This document shows, piece by piece, positions 5,242 to 5,246 of a stretch of 5,246 bases of DNA. The notes below the pieces were generated by a model that searched no databases, was not told the DNA's origin, and saw nothing but the letters and a program-made list of their open reading frames with translations. The DNA comes from Actinomycetota bacterium (GTDB lineage Bacteria > Actinomycetota > Actinomycetes > Streptosporangiales > Streptosporangiaceae): assembly GCA_003541285.1 (NCBI GenBank), contig DPMS01000857.1, positions 1 through 5,246 on the forward strand, given 5' to 3'. Position numbers and translations under genes: made by a program. The stretch's first letter is position 1, and every line of letters begins with the position of its first letter.

Positions 5242-5246
5242 GTGGC

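Noticed and set aside
1..5246. CRISPR array, tRNA, rRNA, insertion sequence or phage attachment site
   Set aside because: No regularly spaced repeats, tRNA-like folds, transposase-type coding sequence or terminal repeats with target duplications were seen.

Overview
The window is high-GC DNA with mostly G/C-ending codons. It carries a SAM-dependent methyltransferase of the DUF574 / Methyltransf_19 type, a family concentrated in actinomycetes. Together these point to a chromosomal segment of a filamentous actinobacterium (Streptomyces / Streptosporangiaceae-like; genus not resolvable here). I see no mobile element, CRISPR array, tRNA or rRNA.

Layout from left to right: (1) the 3' end of an NCS1-family nucleobase/allantoin-type permease on the + strand (1-348). 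(2) A strong GC-rich hairpin (355-394) in the convergent gap. (3) A complete benzoylformate-decarboxylase-like thiamine-diphosphate enzyme on the - strand (stop at 456, start near 2126-2150). (4) A short divergent intergenic region with a candidate -10 box and an interrupted dyad. (5) A tight two-gene + strand unit: an alpha/beta hydrolase resembling plant-type methylesterases (2202-2927), then a formamidase/acetamidase (FmdA/AmdA) 9 bases after its stop (2937-4037). (6) A 169-base convergent gap with hairpins and a possible coding relic. (7) The DUF574 methyltransferase on the - strand (4207-5055), followed by its upstream region, which contains a perfect 8-bp dyad at the window edge.

The permease, 2-oxo-acid decarboxylase, esterase-like hydrolase and formamidase read as a small catabolic neighbourhood: uptake of a nitrogenous compound, hydrolysis of an ester or amide, release of ammonia from a small amide, and decarboxylation of a 2-oxo acid. 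The shared pathway is inference; the sequence supports only the family assignments and gene order. The methyltransferase is probably independent, because it is convergent to the formamidase and separated from it by hairpins.

The most notable details are four. The decarboxylase has active-site substitutions (Phe where BFD has His281, and a PDC-like Ile in the substrate pocket). It may be translated from a leaderless transcript. A dyad spans its start and the divergent gap. A palindrome lies upstream of the methyltransferase. I found no convincing sign of a wholly new system.
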